From Rhizobium redzepovicii (lineage in GTDB: Bacteria; Pseudomonadota; Alphaproteobacteria; Rhizobiales; Rhizobiaceae), in assembly GCF_019793435.1 (NCBI RefSeq), contig NZ_JAILYH010000008.1, positions 186,001 through 250,000 of the forward strand: DNA of 64,000 nucleotides, read 5' to 3'. Below the pieces are notes generated by a model. That model saw nothing but the letters and a program-made list of their open reading frames with translations. It was not told the origin of the DNA and made no database searches. Shown one piece after another: positions 7,443 to 16,602 of this stretch (its first letter is position 1; every line of letters starts with the position of its first letter). Position numbers and translations under genes: made by a program.

Positions 7443-8168
7443 TCAGGCGCACCACGCACCGCCGGCAGCGCCTGGCTTGCGCGCCAGCCCTTCATTGATC
7501 AGCTGCGCGCCGAACGAGCGCCCGTCGCGCGAGACAACACGCGGCGCTCCGGATGGCTCAGCCTTGCCCGCAGCATTTATGGTGAAGGGACCGGCGTTCA
7601 GAAGGGCCAGCAGCCGAGACTTTGCGGCAAAGGCCACCCTACGTTCGCCGTCACATCGCGCCTGGTAGACGACCGGGCTTGCCATATCGGCGATCACGAT
7701 CTTCTCCCCCTTGTACCAGAAGACGCCGCCATCGCCGACGCAGTTGATATGGGCGCCTTGCCCGCAATAACCAAAAGCGATTGTCCCGGTTTCCGGATTG
7801 GCGGGGGTAAGTGGAGACGGCACCGCCTTGCCCGGCTGGACGGCTGGCGTCGGGATGGTCGCCGGCGGCAGCAGCTGCGATTGCGGCGCCGGCGGTACGG
7901 CTTTCGGCGTGGGTGTGGCAAGCGCCACCTGCTTCGGCGGCACGTCCTTCCTGGCGGCAGGTCTACGCTCCGCCGTTTCGCGCGCCACCGGCGCCGATTG
8001 CCGGGCAAACATCGGCTGGATGCTCCTCCAATGGTCATGGGCGACGATGCCGCCGATCGCGGCAATGCCGATCACCGCCCAGGGCAGCAATCCGCCACCG
8101 CTGCTGCGCGCTTTGCTCTTTCCTCTCGCCGGCGCCTTGCGGCGGCCGCGTGTCGCTGTCTTGGCCAT
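7443..8168 (-). CDS. Membrane-anchored SNase-like (thermonuclease-fold) protein
   Basis: The protein is 241 residues from the ATG at 8168 (MAKTATRGRRKAPARGKSK). Its parts are a basic N terminus, one transmembrane helix (LLPWAVIGIAAIGGIVAHDHW), a Pro/Ala-rich linker of about 80 residues and a C-terminal domain (from about residue 140). That domain contains ADMASPVVYQARCDGERRVA and VVSRDGRSFGAQLINEGLAR, which resemble the Staphylococcus nuclease-like fold found in many rhizobial thermonuclease-family proteins. The classical catalytic Arg/Glu set is only partly visible, so nuclease activity is uncertain. The protein would be tethered in the periplasm. The longer ORF up to 8333 lacks a ribosome-binding site. 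Confidence 0.72.
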   Translation of the reverse strand: MAKTATRGRRKAPARGKSKARSSGGGLLPWAVIGIAAIGGIVAHDHWRSIQPMFARQSAPVARETAERRPAARKDVPPKQVALATPTPKAVPPAPQSQLLPPATIPTPAVQPGKAVPSPLTPANPETGTIAFGYCGQGAHINCVGDGGVFWYKGEKIVIADMASPVVYQARCDGERRVAFAAKSRLLALLNAGPFTINAAGKAEPSGAPRVVSRDGRSFGAQLINEGLARKPGAAGGAWCA

Positions 8169-8386
8169 CTGTCCGAATCCCGTGAGGCCGGGATTATCGC
8201 CGCCCAATCCTTTCTGAAAGGTTGGCGCCGCGGCACGACGATGCCGGGTTCGCCGATCTTTCATGCGAATACCAGCCGGCTTGGGAGAAGCGCTGCGTGG
8301 AATCCACGCGAATGAGTGAAAAAAGCCGAACAAATCTAGCGCTCAGACGTTAGCCAGCGAAAAATTCATCCGTTGTAGGAAAATCC

Positions 8387-8899
8387 ATGGATCTGATCAT
8401 CGCCGACATGATACCGGCGTCGCGTATCCACTATCCCATCATCTTTGCCCGCCTGCTCGGTGCCATCGTCTTCGGCGGGTTGATAGGCTTCGAGCGTGAG
8501 GCACGCGACCGCCCGGCAGGCTTCCGCACCCATATTCTGATCAGTCTTGCCGCTGCCCTCTTCGCCATCATTTCGATCGAGGCGGTGCACATGCCGGGGT
8601 TTGCCGATGACGAGCAGGTGCGGATCGACCCGCTGCGCGTCATCGAAGCCGTGACCGCCGGCGTCGCCTTCCTTGCCGCCGGCATGATCGTCTTTGCCAG
8701 GGGCCGGGTGCACGGGCTGACGACGGGGGCCGGCATGTGGCTTTCCGGCGCGATCGGCCTTGCCATGGGTTTCGGATATTGGCCGATCGCCTTCTTCACG
8801 ACGTTGGCTGCCATTTGCGTGCTCTTCGCCTTCGGCAAGCTCGAACACCGATTCGGCTACAATTCCGCCCGGCGCGCCGATCGGGACAAAGAGCAGTAG
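8387..8899 (+). CDS. MgtC/SapB family inner-membrane protein
   Basis: The protein is 170 residues with about four to five hydrophobic segments. The MgtC signature runs through GGLIGFEREARDRPAGFRTH and the following LISLAAALFAI. MgtC proteins are small membrane proteins that modulate F-type ATP synthase and support growth in low Mg2+ or inside hosts in several pathogens; the rhizobial role is unknown. The ATG at 8387 is preceded by GTAGGAAAATCC, a weak AGGA. The gene stands alone between divergent and convergent neighbours, with a perfect palindrome ten bases after its stop. Confidence 0.88.
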   Translation: MDLIIADMIPASRIHYPIIFARLLGAIVFGGLIGFEREARDRPAGFRTHILISLAAALFAIISIEAVHMPGFADDEQVRIDPLRVIEAVTAGVAFLAAGMIVFARGRVHGLTTGAGMWLSGAIGLAMGFGYWPIAFFTTLAAICVLFAFGKLEHRFGYNSARRADRDKEQ

Positions 8900-8908
8900 A
8901 AAACGAAA

Positions 8909-8928
8909 CGCCCGGCATATGCCGGGCG
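8909..8928. terminator. Perfect 20-base palindrome after mgtC
   Basis: CGCCCGGCATATGCCGGGCG is fully self-complementary. It sits between convergent genes and most likely acts as a bidirectional terminator, although T runs are short. Confidence 0.6.
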
Positions 8929-8953
8929 TATATCATTGCGCCTGTCTGTTTCG

Positions 8954-9130
8954 TCATTCGGAGCGTGCGGCCGGAGCATCGCTTGTCCCAACCGGCGCCG
9001 GGCCGCCGGAGGCGGTAAGCGGCTTCTGGCGTTTGCCGATATCAATGCGCTCTTCCGCCGCCTCGCGCACGGCCTGCCATTCGTTTTCGTGCCTGATAAA
9101 AATCTCGCGGGGCACAAAGTTGATCGTCAT
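8954..9130 (-). CDS. Small conserved-type hypothetical protein (58 aa)
   Basis: The ORF reads MTINFVPREIFIRHENEWQ and continues to 58 residues. The amphipathic first half (VREAAEERIDIGKRQ) is followed by a low-complexity Ala/Pro tail. A purine-rich GGTGAGAAA lies just upstream, and a GTG at 9142 is the alternative start. No family is recognised. It could be a short regulatory protein or not translated at all. Confidence 0.5.
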   Translation of the reverse strand: MTINFVPREIFIRHENEWQAVREAAEERIDIGKRQKPLTASGGPAPVGTSDAPAARSE

Positions 9131-9193
9131 ATTGTTTCTCACCCTGTTTCAATTCTGCGGTAAGCCGCGCCAAGCAGGCTTGCGCAATGCCGG

Positions 9194-9424
9194 TTATTTC
9201 TTGCTTTCTGCATTACCCTTGATGTCGGGACCACCCTTGGAAAGATCCGCACCGGTAACGTGGGCTGGCACGTGAATGTCGTGGTAGACGCCCGGGGTCA
9301 GAGTCAGGTCGACATGATGCGGCGGCAGCACCTGCGCCTTCTGCATGCGGTTCGGCTTCGCCCGCTTCATGCGGTCGGACGCCTCCGTGCGTTTGTCGGG
9401 AACATGGGTCGAAGTGTGCATCAT
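9194..9424 (-). CDS. Small hypothetical protein (76 aa)
   Basis: The start at 9424 (ATGATG) is preceded by an excellent AAAAAGGAGG Shine-Dalgarno, which is good evidence of translation. The product begins MMHTSTHVPDKRTEASDRM, is Lys/Arg-rich in the first half and hydrophilic throughout, and ends GNAESKK. No domain is recognised. It is divergent from the TerC-like gene. Confidence 0.6.
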   Translation of the reverse strand: MMHTSTHVPDKRTEASDRMKRAKPNRMQKAQVLPPHHVDLTLTPGVYHDIHVPAHVTGADLSKGGPDIKGNAESKK

Positions 9425-9761
9425 CGGCCTCCTTTTTAAGCTCAACCAGTGTCTAACGAGCAGGCACCGGGATGGTTCCAAAAAAACACTTCGTCTCCGT
9501 GCGGCCGCCGGCCTTGACTGCCTCGCGAAGTTGATTACCTATGGCCTGTCCCCAGCCTTCCAGACATCGGCTGCGGGTAATTTTGGTGCCGGGCCCCTCT
9601 GGCGAGAGTTTTTACGGCGCTCTCGTGATGTCGGTACCGCCTGCAGCTTAGCCGGCGGATTTTTCATCGATGAACAAGATCACCATGCCTTATCCGCATG
9701 CCCGTTGTGGCATGCCGCGCTCCTCCCTCTCCACCATGATTTGCGGCCGCGAGGTGCGGCC
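9425..9761. other. Intergenic region upstream of the TerC-like gene
   Basis: The frame of the downstream gene stays open through this stretch. The sequence lacks membrane or family character, and a GAGGTG Shine-Dalgarno marks the real start at 9762. I see no other gene. Confidence 0.4.
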
Positions 9762-10853
9762 ATGAACCAGCCCGCGACCCACCACTCCTCGCTCAGCTAT
9801 TTCCGCTGGGCCTTCATCGTCACTGCCCTCGGCCTACTTCTCGGCGCCGTGCTCGGCTGGCAGACGACAGGCACGATCGGCGGCATGGCGACCGTCTTCT
9901 TCATCTGCACCGTGCTTGCGGTCCTTGAGATCTCGCTCTCATTTGACAATGCCATCGTCAACGCCAACAAGCTGAAGGAGATGACACCGGCCTGGCAGAA
10001 GCGATTCCTCACCTGGGGCATCATCATCGCCGTCTTCGGCATGCGCATTGTCTTTCCGCTGGCGATCGTTGCGATCGCGGCACGGATCGGCCCCTGGGAT
10101 GCGCTTGTGCTTGCGGCCCGTGAGCCGGAAGAATATGCCCGCATCATGAATGACGCGCATCTGCCGATCGCAGCCTTCGGCGGCACCTTCCTGATGATGG
10201 TCGGCCTCAGCTACTTCTTCGACCACGAGAAGAAAATCCATTGGTTCCGAGGCCTGGAAAAAGTGATGGCGCGCTCAGCCACCATCAGGGGCATCGAGAT
10301 CGCTTTCGTTCTGGCGCTGATGCTGGTTTTCTCCTGGCTGATCGGCGGCGAGCAGGCGAGCGTCTTTGTCCATTGCGCCATCTACGGGCTGCTCACATTC
10401 CTGGCGGTCGAGGTGGTGGGTGAACTGCTCGATGCCTCGCAACAGACGATGAGTGCTGCCGCCAAGGGCGGCCTCGGCGCCTTCATCTACCTCGAGGTGC
10501 TGGATGCCAGCTTCTCCTTCGACGGCGTCATCGGCGCCTTTGCATTGACGCAGAACCTCTTCGTCATTGCGATCGGCCTCGGTATCGGCGCCATGTATGT
10601 GCGCTCGATGACGATCATGCTGGTGGAGAAGGGGACACTTGCCGAATACCGCTATCTCGAGCACGGCGCCTTCTACGCCATCCTGATCCTCTCGGTAATC
10701 ATGTATGCGCAGACCCTGGTGCACATCCCCGAGGTTATCACCGGGCTCGGCGGCGCGACGCTGATCGGTCTGTCGCTCTGGTCTTCCATTCGCCACAACA
10801 GGCGCGAGCGGGTGGAGGATCATGCCAACCGGCAGAAAGAGCTTCACGCCTGA
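9762..10853 (+). CDS. TerC-like integral membrane protein (DUF475)
   Basis: The protein is 363 residues with about nine hydrophobic helices. Acidic residues lie inside membrane segments, in ISLSFDNAIVNA (helix 2) and in LDASFSFDGVIGAFAL (helix 7). This paired FDNA/FDGV pattern is the hallmark of the TerC/DUF475 superfamily, whose members are linked to metal-ion efflux (Mn2+) and tellurite resistance. The cytoplasmic loop with DHEKKIHWFRGLEK is basic. The start is preceded by GAGGTG at seven bases. A hairpin follows 70 bases after the stop. Confidence 0.87.
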   Translation: MNQPATHHSSLSYFRWAFIVTALGLLLGAVLGWQTTGTIGGMATVFFICTVLAVLEISLSFDNAIVNANKLKEMTPAWQKRFLTWGIIIAVFGMRIVFPLAIVAIAARIGPWDALVLAAREPEEYARIMNDAHLPIAAFGGTFLMMVGLSYFFDHEKKIHWFRGLEKVMARSATIRGIEIAFVLALMLVFSWLIGGEQASVFVHCAIYGLLTFLAVEVVGELLDASQQTMSAAAKGGLGAFIYLEVLDASFSFDGVIGAFALTQNLFVIAIGLGIGAMYVRSMTIMLVEKGTLAEYRYLEHGAFYAILILSVIMYAQTLVHIPEVITGLGGATLIGLSLWSSIRHNRRERVEDHANRQKELHA

Positions 10854-10922
10854 CGATTGCAATGCATTTAGAAACAGAGTCGCAGCGCTTGGCGTTGCGG
10901 CCTTCCCTTTGGACAAAAATAA

Positions 10923-10948
10923 AGCCCGCGACCAATCGGTTGCGGGCT
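10923..10948. terminator. Hairpin AGCCCGC-loop-GCGGGCT
   Basis: AGCCCGCgACC and GGTtGCGGGCT form a stable stem between the convergent TerC-like gene and the 56-aa ORF. The upstream A run provides a T run for the minus strand, so it probably terminates both ways. Confidence 0.7.
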
Positions 10949-10976
10949 AATTCATTCATGCATCGCTTCCAGCTTG

Positions 10977-11147
10977 TTAGCGGGAAACATGACCGAAGGA
11001 GACCGGGTTGATGCCGAGTTCCCTCAGGTCGCTGGCACGCGGCCGGCGGCCGGCTTCAACGGCGGCGCTGACAGCATTTGCGGCGCCAAGCACTGCAAAT
11101 GCGCGACCGAAGAAACCTGTGCGGACTGAATTGCGGATGGCGGACAT
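10977..11147 (-). CDS. Small Arg-rich protein (56 aa), DUF1127-like C terminus
   Basis: Translation gives a 56-residue protein starting MSAIRNSVRTGFFGRAFAVL and ending with RASDLRELGINPVSFGHVSR. The tail recalls the DxRELGIxR pattern of DUF1127/YjiS-type small proteins, though it is shorter and diverged. A good Shine-Dalgarno (AAGAGGAAA) lies nine bases before the ATG, and a terminator hairpin follows the stop. The central part is Ala-rich (AVLGAANAVSAAVEAG). Function is unknown; DUF1127 proteins in rhizobia and Agrobacterium affect phosphate, stress and RNA-turnover traits. Confidence 0.65.
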   Translation of the reverse strand: MSAIRNSVRTGFFGRAFAVLGAANAVSAAVEAGRRPRASDLRELGINPVSFGHVSR

Positions 11148-11297
11148 TGTCCATTTCCTCTTGTTTTGATTGACCCCTTATAGATGATATCGCGCAGGTC
11201 GCCCCACAATGCTCAGAAAATCACCGCAGCCATGCAAAAACAGAAGGCCGGCGCATGTTTCCATGGCCAGCCTTGAGGGAGGGGTAATGTCGTCTTT

Positions 11298-12815
11298 TTA
11301 GTCTTCGTTTGCAGCCAGCTGCGACAGCACCTGGCCGCGACCGCGAATCCGCAGGATCAGCGGGATGAGAAAGGCGGCCGCCGCAACGATCAGCAGTCCG
11401 GCGGCGATCGGCGACATCACCAGCGTCGTGACGTCGCCTTGGCTGATCGCCAGCGCACGGCGCAGCTGCTGCTCGGCCAGCGGCCCGAGGATCAGGCCGA
11501 CGACGGCAGGCGCAATCGGATAGCCGAAGAGCCGCATGAGATAGCCGAGCAAGCCGAAGGCGAGCAGCATGCCGAGTTCGAACACCGACGGATTGGCGCC
11601 GATCGTCCCAAGTGTCGCAAACAGCAGGATGCCCGCGTAAAGCCAAGGCTTCGGAATCGTCAGCAGCTTTACCCAGAGCCCGATCATCGGCAGGTTCAAG
11701 ACCAGCAGCATCGCATTGGCGATGAGCAGGCTGGCAATCAGCCCCCAGACGAGCTGCGGATTGGTGGCAAACAGCAGCGGCCCCGGCTGCAAGCCGTATT
11801 GCTGGAAGCCGGCAAGCATGATGGCCGCGGTTGCCGTCGTCGGCAGGCCGAGGGTCAGAAGCGGCACCAGCGTGCCAGCGGCCGACGCGTTGTTGGCAGC
11901 CTCTGGACCGGCCACGCCTTCGATCGCGCCATGGCCGAACTCCTCCGGGTTCTTCGCCAGCCGCTTTTCGGTGGCATAGGAGAGGAAAGTGCCGATTTCA
12001 GCGCCGCCCGCCGGCATCGCGCCGATCGGAAAGCCGATCAAGGTGCCGCGCAGCCAGGGCTTCCAGGACCGCGCCCAGTCCTCAGCCGTCATCCACAACG
12101 AACCCTTGACCGCCTCGACCTTCTCGGCGATGCGGTTGCCCTGCGCGGCGATATAAAGCGTCTCGCCGATCGCAAACATCGCCACCGCAAGCGTCGTCAC
12201 CTCGACACCGTCGAGCAGGTCGGGAATGCCGAAGGAAAGCCGCGCCTGCCCCGTCTGCTGGTCGATGCCGACCATGGCGAGCGCGAAGCCGATGAACAGC
12301 GCCGTCAAACCCCTAAGGGCTGAATCGCCGAAGGCCGAGGAGACGGTGACGAAGGCAAGCACCATCAGCGCGAAATATTCGCGCGGCCCGAAGACCAGCG
12401 CCAGCTTGACAATATAAGGAGCAATGAAGGCGAGCCCCAGCGTCGCAATCAGGCCGGCGACGAAGGAGCCGATCGCCGCTGTCGCCAGCGCCGGTCCGCC
12501 GCGCCCGGCGCGCGCCATCTTGTTGCCCTCGAGCGCCGTGACGATCGAGGCGCTTTCACCCGGCGTGTTGAGCAGGATCGAGGTCGTCGAGCCGCCATAC
12601 ATGCCACCATAATAGATGCCGGCGAACATGATCAGCGAGCCGCCGGGATCGAGCTTGTAGGTGACGGGCAACAGCAGCGCCACGGTGAGTGCCGGGCCGA
12701 TGCCGGGCAGCACGCCGACGGCGGTGCCGAGCGTCACGCCGACCAGCGCATAAACCAGGTTCATCGGCTGCATCGCAACCAGGATACCCTGCCATAGGAA
12801 TTCGAATGTGCTCAT
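11298..12815 (-). CDS. tctA: Tripartite tricarboxylate transporter large permease TctA
   Basis: The protein is 505 residues with about eleven to twelve hydrophobic segments. Signatures are [17 protein letters not shown] near residue 40, [21 protein letters not shown] around 70-90 and a second [14 protein letters not shown] half-repeat. It is the main channel subunit of a TTT-family secondary carrier for citrate or other carboxylates, driven by ion gradients and fed by the periplasmic TctC. It is last in a tctC-tctB-tctA operon, 88 bases after tctB. The ATG at 12815 fits the family; the longer ORF does not. Confidence 0.93.
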   Translation of the reverse strand: MSTFEFLWQGILVAMQPMNLVYALVGVTLGTAVGVLPGIGPALTVALLLPVTYKLDPGGSLIMFAGIYYGGMYGGSTTSILLNTPGESASIVTALEGNKMARAGRGGPALATAAIGSFVAGLIATLGLAFIAPYIVKLALVFGPREYFALMVLAFVTVSSAFGDSALRGLTALFIGFALAMVGIDQQTGQARLSFGIPDLLDGVEVTTLAVAMFAIGETLYIAAQGNRIAEKVEAVKGSLWMTAEDWARSWKPWLRGTLIGFPIGAMPAGGAEIGTFLSYATEKRLAKNPEEFGHGAIEGVAGPEAANNASAAGTLVPLLTLGLPTTATAAIMLAGFQQYGLQPGPLLFATNPQLVWGLIASLLIANAMLLVLNLPMIGLWVKLLTIPKPWLYAGILLFATLGTIGANPSVFELGMLLAFGLLGYLMRLFGYPIAPAVVGLILGPLAEQQLRRALAISQGDVTTLVMSPIAAGLLIVAAAAFLIPLILRIRGRGQVLSQLAANED

Positions 12816-12903
12816 CTTGGTGTCCCAAGCAGCGTTCCCGACCATGTAATTTCGAGGTCAGGCGCCGCGTAAAATCAAAAGAGCTGACAGCGCGTCCGCG
12901 CGA

Positions 12904-13395
12904 TCAGAAGAACAGATGTTCGAGCGGGCCGGCCGGCAGCGTCAACTGCAGCAGCTGCGAGAAAATCGCCCAGACGACGAAGCTGAGGACGATGCCAAGC
13001 GGCAGCGAGAACCAGAGCTTGCGTTTGCCGAAACCGCGAGCCGTCAGTGCGAAGAGGATGCCGGTGGCAATCGAGAAACCGGCGACACGCAGCAGCAGCA
13101 TCTGGCCGGCAAGACCAGCGACGATCCAGATGACGGGCGCCACTTCCTGCCGGTCGCGCTCCGGAAACTCGCCGCGCCAGGCTTCGGCGACGGTCCAGAC
13201 CCCGAGACAGAAGAGGCCGAACGCCACCACTTGAGGCACCGTCGCCGGGCCGATGCGGTCGTATTGCGCGATCGTCTTCAGATGCGAGGCATCCCAGGCC
13301 ATTACGCCGGCGACGACGAAGAGGAAAACGGCAATGATGAACGCCGCCCAATCAGGGCGGCGTGTGGTTGCCGAGGAGGTGTTATCCTCGCTCAT
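12904..13395 (-). CDS. tctB: Tripartite tricarboxylate transporter small permease TctB
   Basis: The protein is 163 residues with four predicted helices (AAFIIAVFLFVVAGVMAWDA; VPQVVAFGLFCLGVWTVAEAW; APVIWIVAGLAGQMLLLRVAG; FSLPLGIVLSFVVWAIFSQLL), matching the TctB family. Its start overlaps the tctC stop by four bases (ATGA), so the two are translationally coupled. It partners TctA in the inner membrane. Confidence 0.9.
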   Translation of the reverse strand: MSEDNTSSATTRRPDWAAFIIAVFLFVVAGVMAWDASHLKTIAQYDRIGPATVPQVVAFGLFCLGVWTVAEAWRGEFPERDRQEVAPVIWIVAGLAGQMLLLRVAGFSIATGILFALTARGFGKRKLWFSLPLGIVLSFVVWAIFSQLLQLTLPAGPLEHLFF

Positions 13396-14336
13396 TGAAC
13401 AAGTCCGATATCTTTGAGAATGCCTTCGGTGGCGGAGACATCCTTTTCGAGCTGCGCCTTGAAGGCGTCGCCTGACAGATAGGTGTCGGCCCAGCCCTTG
13501 GTCTTCAGAGTTTCCTGCCAAGTGGCCGAGCTATGCAGCTTCTCGAAATCGGCGGTGACGCCTGCCACCTGCTCTGCCGACAAGCCCGGGGCTGCGGCAA
13601 CCATGCGCCAGTTCTGGATGGTGACGTCGGTGCCGGCTTCCTTCAGCGTCGGGGCATCGACGCCGTCGATGCGCTTGTCGCTGGAGACGGCGAGAAGACG
13701 GAGCGTGCCGGATTTCACCTGCGATTCGAACTCGCTGTAGCTCGAGACGCCGGCTGTGACCTGGCCGCCGAGAATGGCGGCGAGCGCTTCACCGCCGCCG
13801 GAGAAGGCAACGTAGTTGATCTTCGTCGGATCGACGCCGGAAGCCTTGGCGATCAGGCCGACCGTGATGTGGTCGGTGCCGCCGGCCGAACCGCCGCCCC
13901 AGGAAACCGCGCCCGGATCCTTCTTCAGCGCCGCAACCAGATCGGCCATCGTCTTGATCTCGGAAGAGGCAGGAACGACGACGGCTTCATATTCACCGGT
14001 CAGACGCGCGATCGGCGTGACGTCCTTGAGCGTCACCGGCGACTTGTTGGTGAGGATCGCGCCGACCATGACATAGCCGCCGACGATCAGCGAATTCGGA
14101 TTGCCGGCAGCCTGGCTGCTGAACTGTGCCAGACCGATGGTGCCACCGGCGCCCGGAACATTCTGGACCTGCACGTTGCCGGCGATCTTCTCCTGCTGCA
14201 GCGCCGTCTGCAGCGAACGGGCCGTCTGGTCCCAGCCGCCGCCGGGCGCAGCCGGCGCGATGATGGTGTAGTCGGCCGCATAGGCCGGCAGCGCGATGGT
14301 CGCGGCAAGAAGGGTTGCGATGAATGTGTGCTTCAC
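13392..14336 (-). CDS. tctC: Tripartite tricarboxylate transporter substrate-binding protein TctC
   Basis: The protein is 314 residues, with a Sec signal peptide ([21 protein letters not shown]) and a Bug/TctC periplasmic binding fold. Family motifs include [14 protein letters not shown] at the mature N terminus, [14 protein letters not shown] and [14 protein letters not shown]. The GTG start at 14336 has GGAGG nine bases upstream. It is first in the tctCBA operon. The ligand is a carboxylate, probably citrate or tricarballylate, but the ligand-contact residues do not settle it. Confidence 0.92.
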   Translation of the reverse strand: MKHTFIATLLAATIALPAYAADYTIIAPAAPGGGWDQTARSLQTALQQEKIAGNVQVQNVPGAGGTIGLAQFSSQAAGNPNSLIVGGYVMVGAILTNKSPVTLKDVTPIARLTGEYEAVVVPASSEIKTMADLVAALKKDPGAVSWGGGSAGGTDHITVGLIAKASGVDPTKINYVAFSGGGEALAAILGGQVTAGVSSYSEFESQVKSGTLRLLAVSSDKRIDGVDAPTLKEAGTDVTIQNWRMVAAAPGLSAEQVAGVTADFEKLHSSATWQETLKTKGWADTYLSGDAFKAQLEKDVSATEGILKDIGLVQ

Positions 14337-14503
14337 GATGTGTCCTCCGTGGGCGGCTGAGCAAACCGCCTGTTATTCTTTAGGAATCGGGAGGAACGGC
14401 TGGCCAGCGGACGCAAGCGTCCTGAATGACGAGCAGAATACCTCCCAAGGCTTCAGCTCTCCGCCTCCACGGAGAAGAAGTAGCCAAAGCCACCACAACA
14501 AGC

Positions 14504-14519
14504 TGTCATTTAGCTGACA
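14504..14519. promoter_or_regulatory. Candidate operator upstream of tctC
   Basis: TGTCA-TTTAGC-TGACA is an inverted repeat within AGCTGTCATTTAGCTGACAT, about 170 bases upstream of tctC. It may be a binding site for the TctD-like regulator encoded about 4.5 kb away. This rests on symmetry alone. Confidence 0.3.
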
Positions 14520-14621
14520 TCGGTGAGATATCCAGGAGAAGGGGCCACTTTTTTGCCGTAATTGCCGGGCGCCGGTCTAAACTGGGGTCCTCTGTGTGGA
14601 GCGGCCGACCCCTGAAACGCT

Positions 14622-15686
14622 TCACTGCGCCCGCAACACCTCGTTCCAGTGTGCGATCAGCCGCGCCCGTTTCACCTGGTCGAGATAGACCATCAGCCCG
14701 GGGCTGACCGGCACCGGCCGCAGTTGGGCGCCGAGCAGTTCCTGCAGCGTATTGGCGGTATTTTCGCCAGCCACCTCGGGGCTGACGGCTGGGATCTGCA
14801 GCTCGCGCGCCATGATCGTCTGCCCTTCCCTCGACATGAAGAAGGTGAGATAGCGCCGGCCGAGCTCCGGCTCGGCCGCCGCCTGCGGCACCAGCCCGAT
14901 CCGCGACATTACCACGGTATAGTCCTTCGGCAGTACGATGCCGACATCCGGATAGCGCGAGGCCCAGTCGGCCGCGTAGGAGCCGAGAATATTGTAGCCG
15001 AGCACGAAGCGCCCGTCGGCAACACGCTCCAGGATCGCCGAACTCGTCGAATAGAGCTTGACGCCGGCAGCCCCCATCGCTCCGATCACCGACCAGATAT
15101 CGCCGAACTGCTCCTGGTCACGCGCCATGAACAGAAAACCGACGCCGGAGCGCTCGATATCGTAGGTGCCGATCCGCCCATAGACCTCGTTGCCCTTGCG
15201 GGTCAGGTAACCGACGAATTCCGCCCGCGAGCTCGGCACCGGCTCATGCACAAAACTCGGCTTGTGATAGACGAACACCGCCGGCTCGAAGGTCAGCGCA
15301 TAGGCGGTGTTGCGCCAGTTCGCCCATTTCGGCCATGCAGCACTCATCGGCAGGTTGCTGACCTGCGCATATCCGTCATTGGACAGCTTCACCTGCAAGT
15401 CCATCGCCGAGGAAAAGGCAAAGTCCGCCGTCTTCTTGCCGGCATCCGTCTCACGGACGATCCGGTCGTAGATATCGCCGGTCAGCATGTCCTCGTATTT
15501 GACCGCGACGTCGGGATTGGCTTCCTGGAAACCCCGGATCATCGGCTGCGCCAACGGCTCGTCGAGCGAGGAATAAACCGTCAATACCGGCGCATCCGCA
15601 TTGCCGGATTTCGCCGCATAGAAAGCCTGATCGGCCAGCGCAAAGCCCGGCCAGAACGCCAGCAGCAAGATGAAAACTCTCCTCAT
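14622..15686 (-). CDS. Periplasmic extracellular solute-binding protein (iron/carboxylate-type)
   Basis: The protein is 354 residues from the ATG at 15686, with a signal peptide (MRRVFILLLAFWPGFALA). The mature protein follows the SBP_bac family 1 / AfuA-FutA pattern: VLTVYSSLDEPLAQPMIRGF, then EDMLTGDIYDRIVRE and a C-terminal YLTFFMSREGQTIMARE. There is no ABC permease or ATPase nearby. In related bacteria such orphan binding proteins sit beside TctDE-type two-component genes and act as ligand sensors, which is plausible here. It is transcribed 46 bases after the carbamoyltransferase-like gene, likely in one operon. Confidence 0.8.
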   Translation of the reverse strand: MRRVFILLLAFWPGFALADQAFYAAKSGNADAPVLTVYSSLDEPLAQPMIRGFQEANPDVAVKYEDMLTGDIYDRIVRETDAGKKTADFAFSSAMDLQVKLSNDGYAQVSNLPMSAAWPKWANWRNTAYALTFEPAVFVYHKPSFVHEPVPSSRAEFVGYLTRKGNEVYGRIGTYDIERSGVGFLFMARDQEQFGDIWSVIGAMGAAGVKLYSTSSAILERVADGRFVLGYNILGSYAADWASRYPDVGIVLPKDYTVVMSRIGLVPQAAAEPELGRRYLTFFMSREGQTIMARELQIPAVSPEVAGENTANTLQELLGAQLRPVPVSPGLMVYLDQVKRARLIAHWNEVLRAQ

Positions 15687-15732
15687 GCCGCAACAATGCC
15701 TCAGCATGCCGAGGGGAGCAAGGGCGGTGGAG

Positions 15733-16602
15733 CTAGGCGACGACCCATTCCATCAGCGCATTTTGTGCGTGCAGCAGGAAGGCCTTGGCGGCGCGACTTT
15801 GGCAAAGCGAATGCTCCATCGCCTCCGCCGTCACCTCCTGGCCGCGTGTCACCGGTGGACACGGCAGGAAGATCGCATCCTCTGGCAAGCGGTCGAGAAT
15901 ATCGGTCCCGATCCGGTAGCCGGCGAGCGCCTCCGAGACGGAATCCCCCGGCCATGAATCGGTGATGACGACGCCTGCATCCGATAGCTCGCCCATATCG
16001 GTGCTCGCGCGAAACCGCTCGTTGAGCAGGGCCGCATCACTTATGTGCCAGCGTTCGGGATAGACCTGCACCACCTTGATCGGCAATGCGATCGACGCCT
16101 CGACCCAGGAGCGGAGGATATTTGCGTCCGCCGCCACGCCAACGACCTTCAACCCGTCGATCGAGCCGCGCCGGCTCATAATATAGGCAAGATCACCGAG
16201 CGTCTCGCAAGGATGGTTGGAGCGTGTGCGTGCATTGATGACAGGCACCGGCGCGGCTATCGCCACCGCCTTCAATGTATTAAGCTCCTTCGTGCGGATC
16301 ACCAGCATGTCGAACCAGTTGCCGAGATAACCCGCAAGATCGCCGGTTTCCTCCCTGGTATTGAAGCCGATCGGCACATGCACGCAGATACCGCCCATCG
16401 CCTGGACGCCGAGATCGAAGGCACTCGTATTGCGCCAGCCGCCGTCGTCGACAATCAGCGCGACGCGTTTTCCCGTAAGGCTCTGCGGCATTGCACGCTC
16501 ATCCCAGGCTTCGGCGAGCTTGCCCGCGCGAGCGACAATCGATCGAAGCCCGGCCTCCGGAATATCATGAAACTCCAGAAAATGCCGGGCCGAACCTGTC
16601 AT
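15733..16602 (-). CDS. Diverged ornithine/aspartate carbamoyltransferase-like protein
   Basis: The protein is 289 residues with the two-domain carbamoyltransferase fold. The middle NARTRSNHPCETLGDLAYIM corresponds to the HPxQ-x-L-x-D region. The C-terminal domain has DAGVVITDSWPGDS and FLPCPPVTRGQEV in the HCLPAHRGEEV position. Active-site motifs are altered: the phosphate-binding S-T-R-T-R becomes GGWRNTSAF, HPCQ becomes HPCE and HCLP becomes PCPP. It is therefore unlikely to be a normal ArgF and may use another carbamoyl acceptor or be a non-catalytic relative. It leads the operon with the solute-binding protein. Confidence 0.8.
   Translation of the reverse strand: MTGSARHFLEFHDIPEAGLRSIVARAGKLAEAWDERAMPQSLTGKRVALIVDDGGWRNTSAFDLGVQAMGGICVHVPIGFNTREETGDLAGYLGNWFDMLVIRTKELNTLKAVAIAAPVPVINARTRSNHPCETLGDLAYIMSRRGSIDGLKVVGVAADANILRSWVEASIALPIKVVQVYPERWHISDAALLNERFRASTDMGELSDAGVVITDSWPGDSVSEALAGYRIGTDILDRLPEDAIFLPCPPVTRGQEVTAEAMEHSLCQSRAAKAFLLHAQNALMEWVVA

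Noticed and set aside
9345..9761. N-terminal extension of the TerC-like protein
   Set aside because: The extension has no membrane character, and a GAGGTG Shine-Dalgarno marks 9762.
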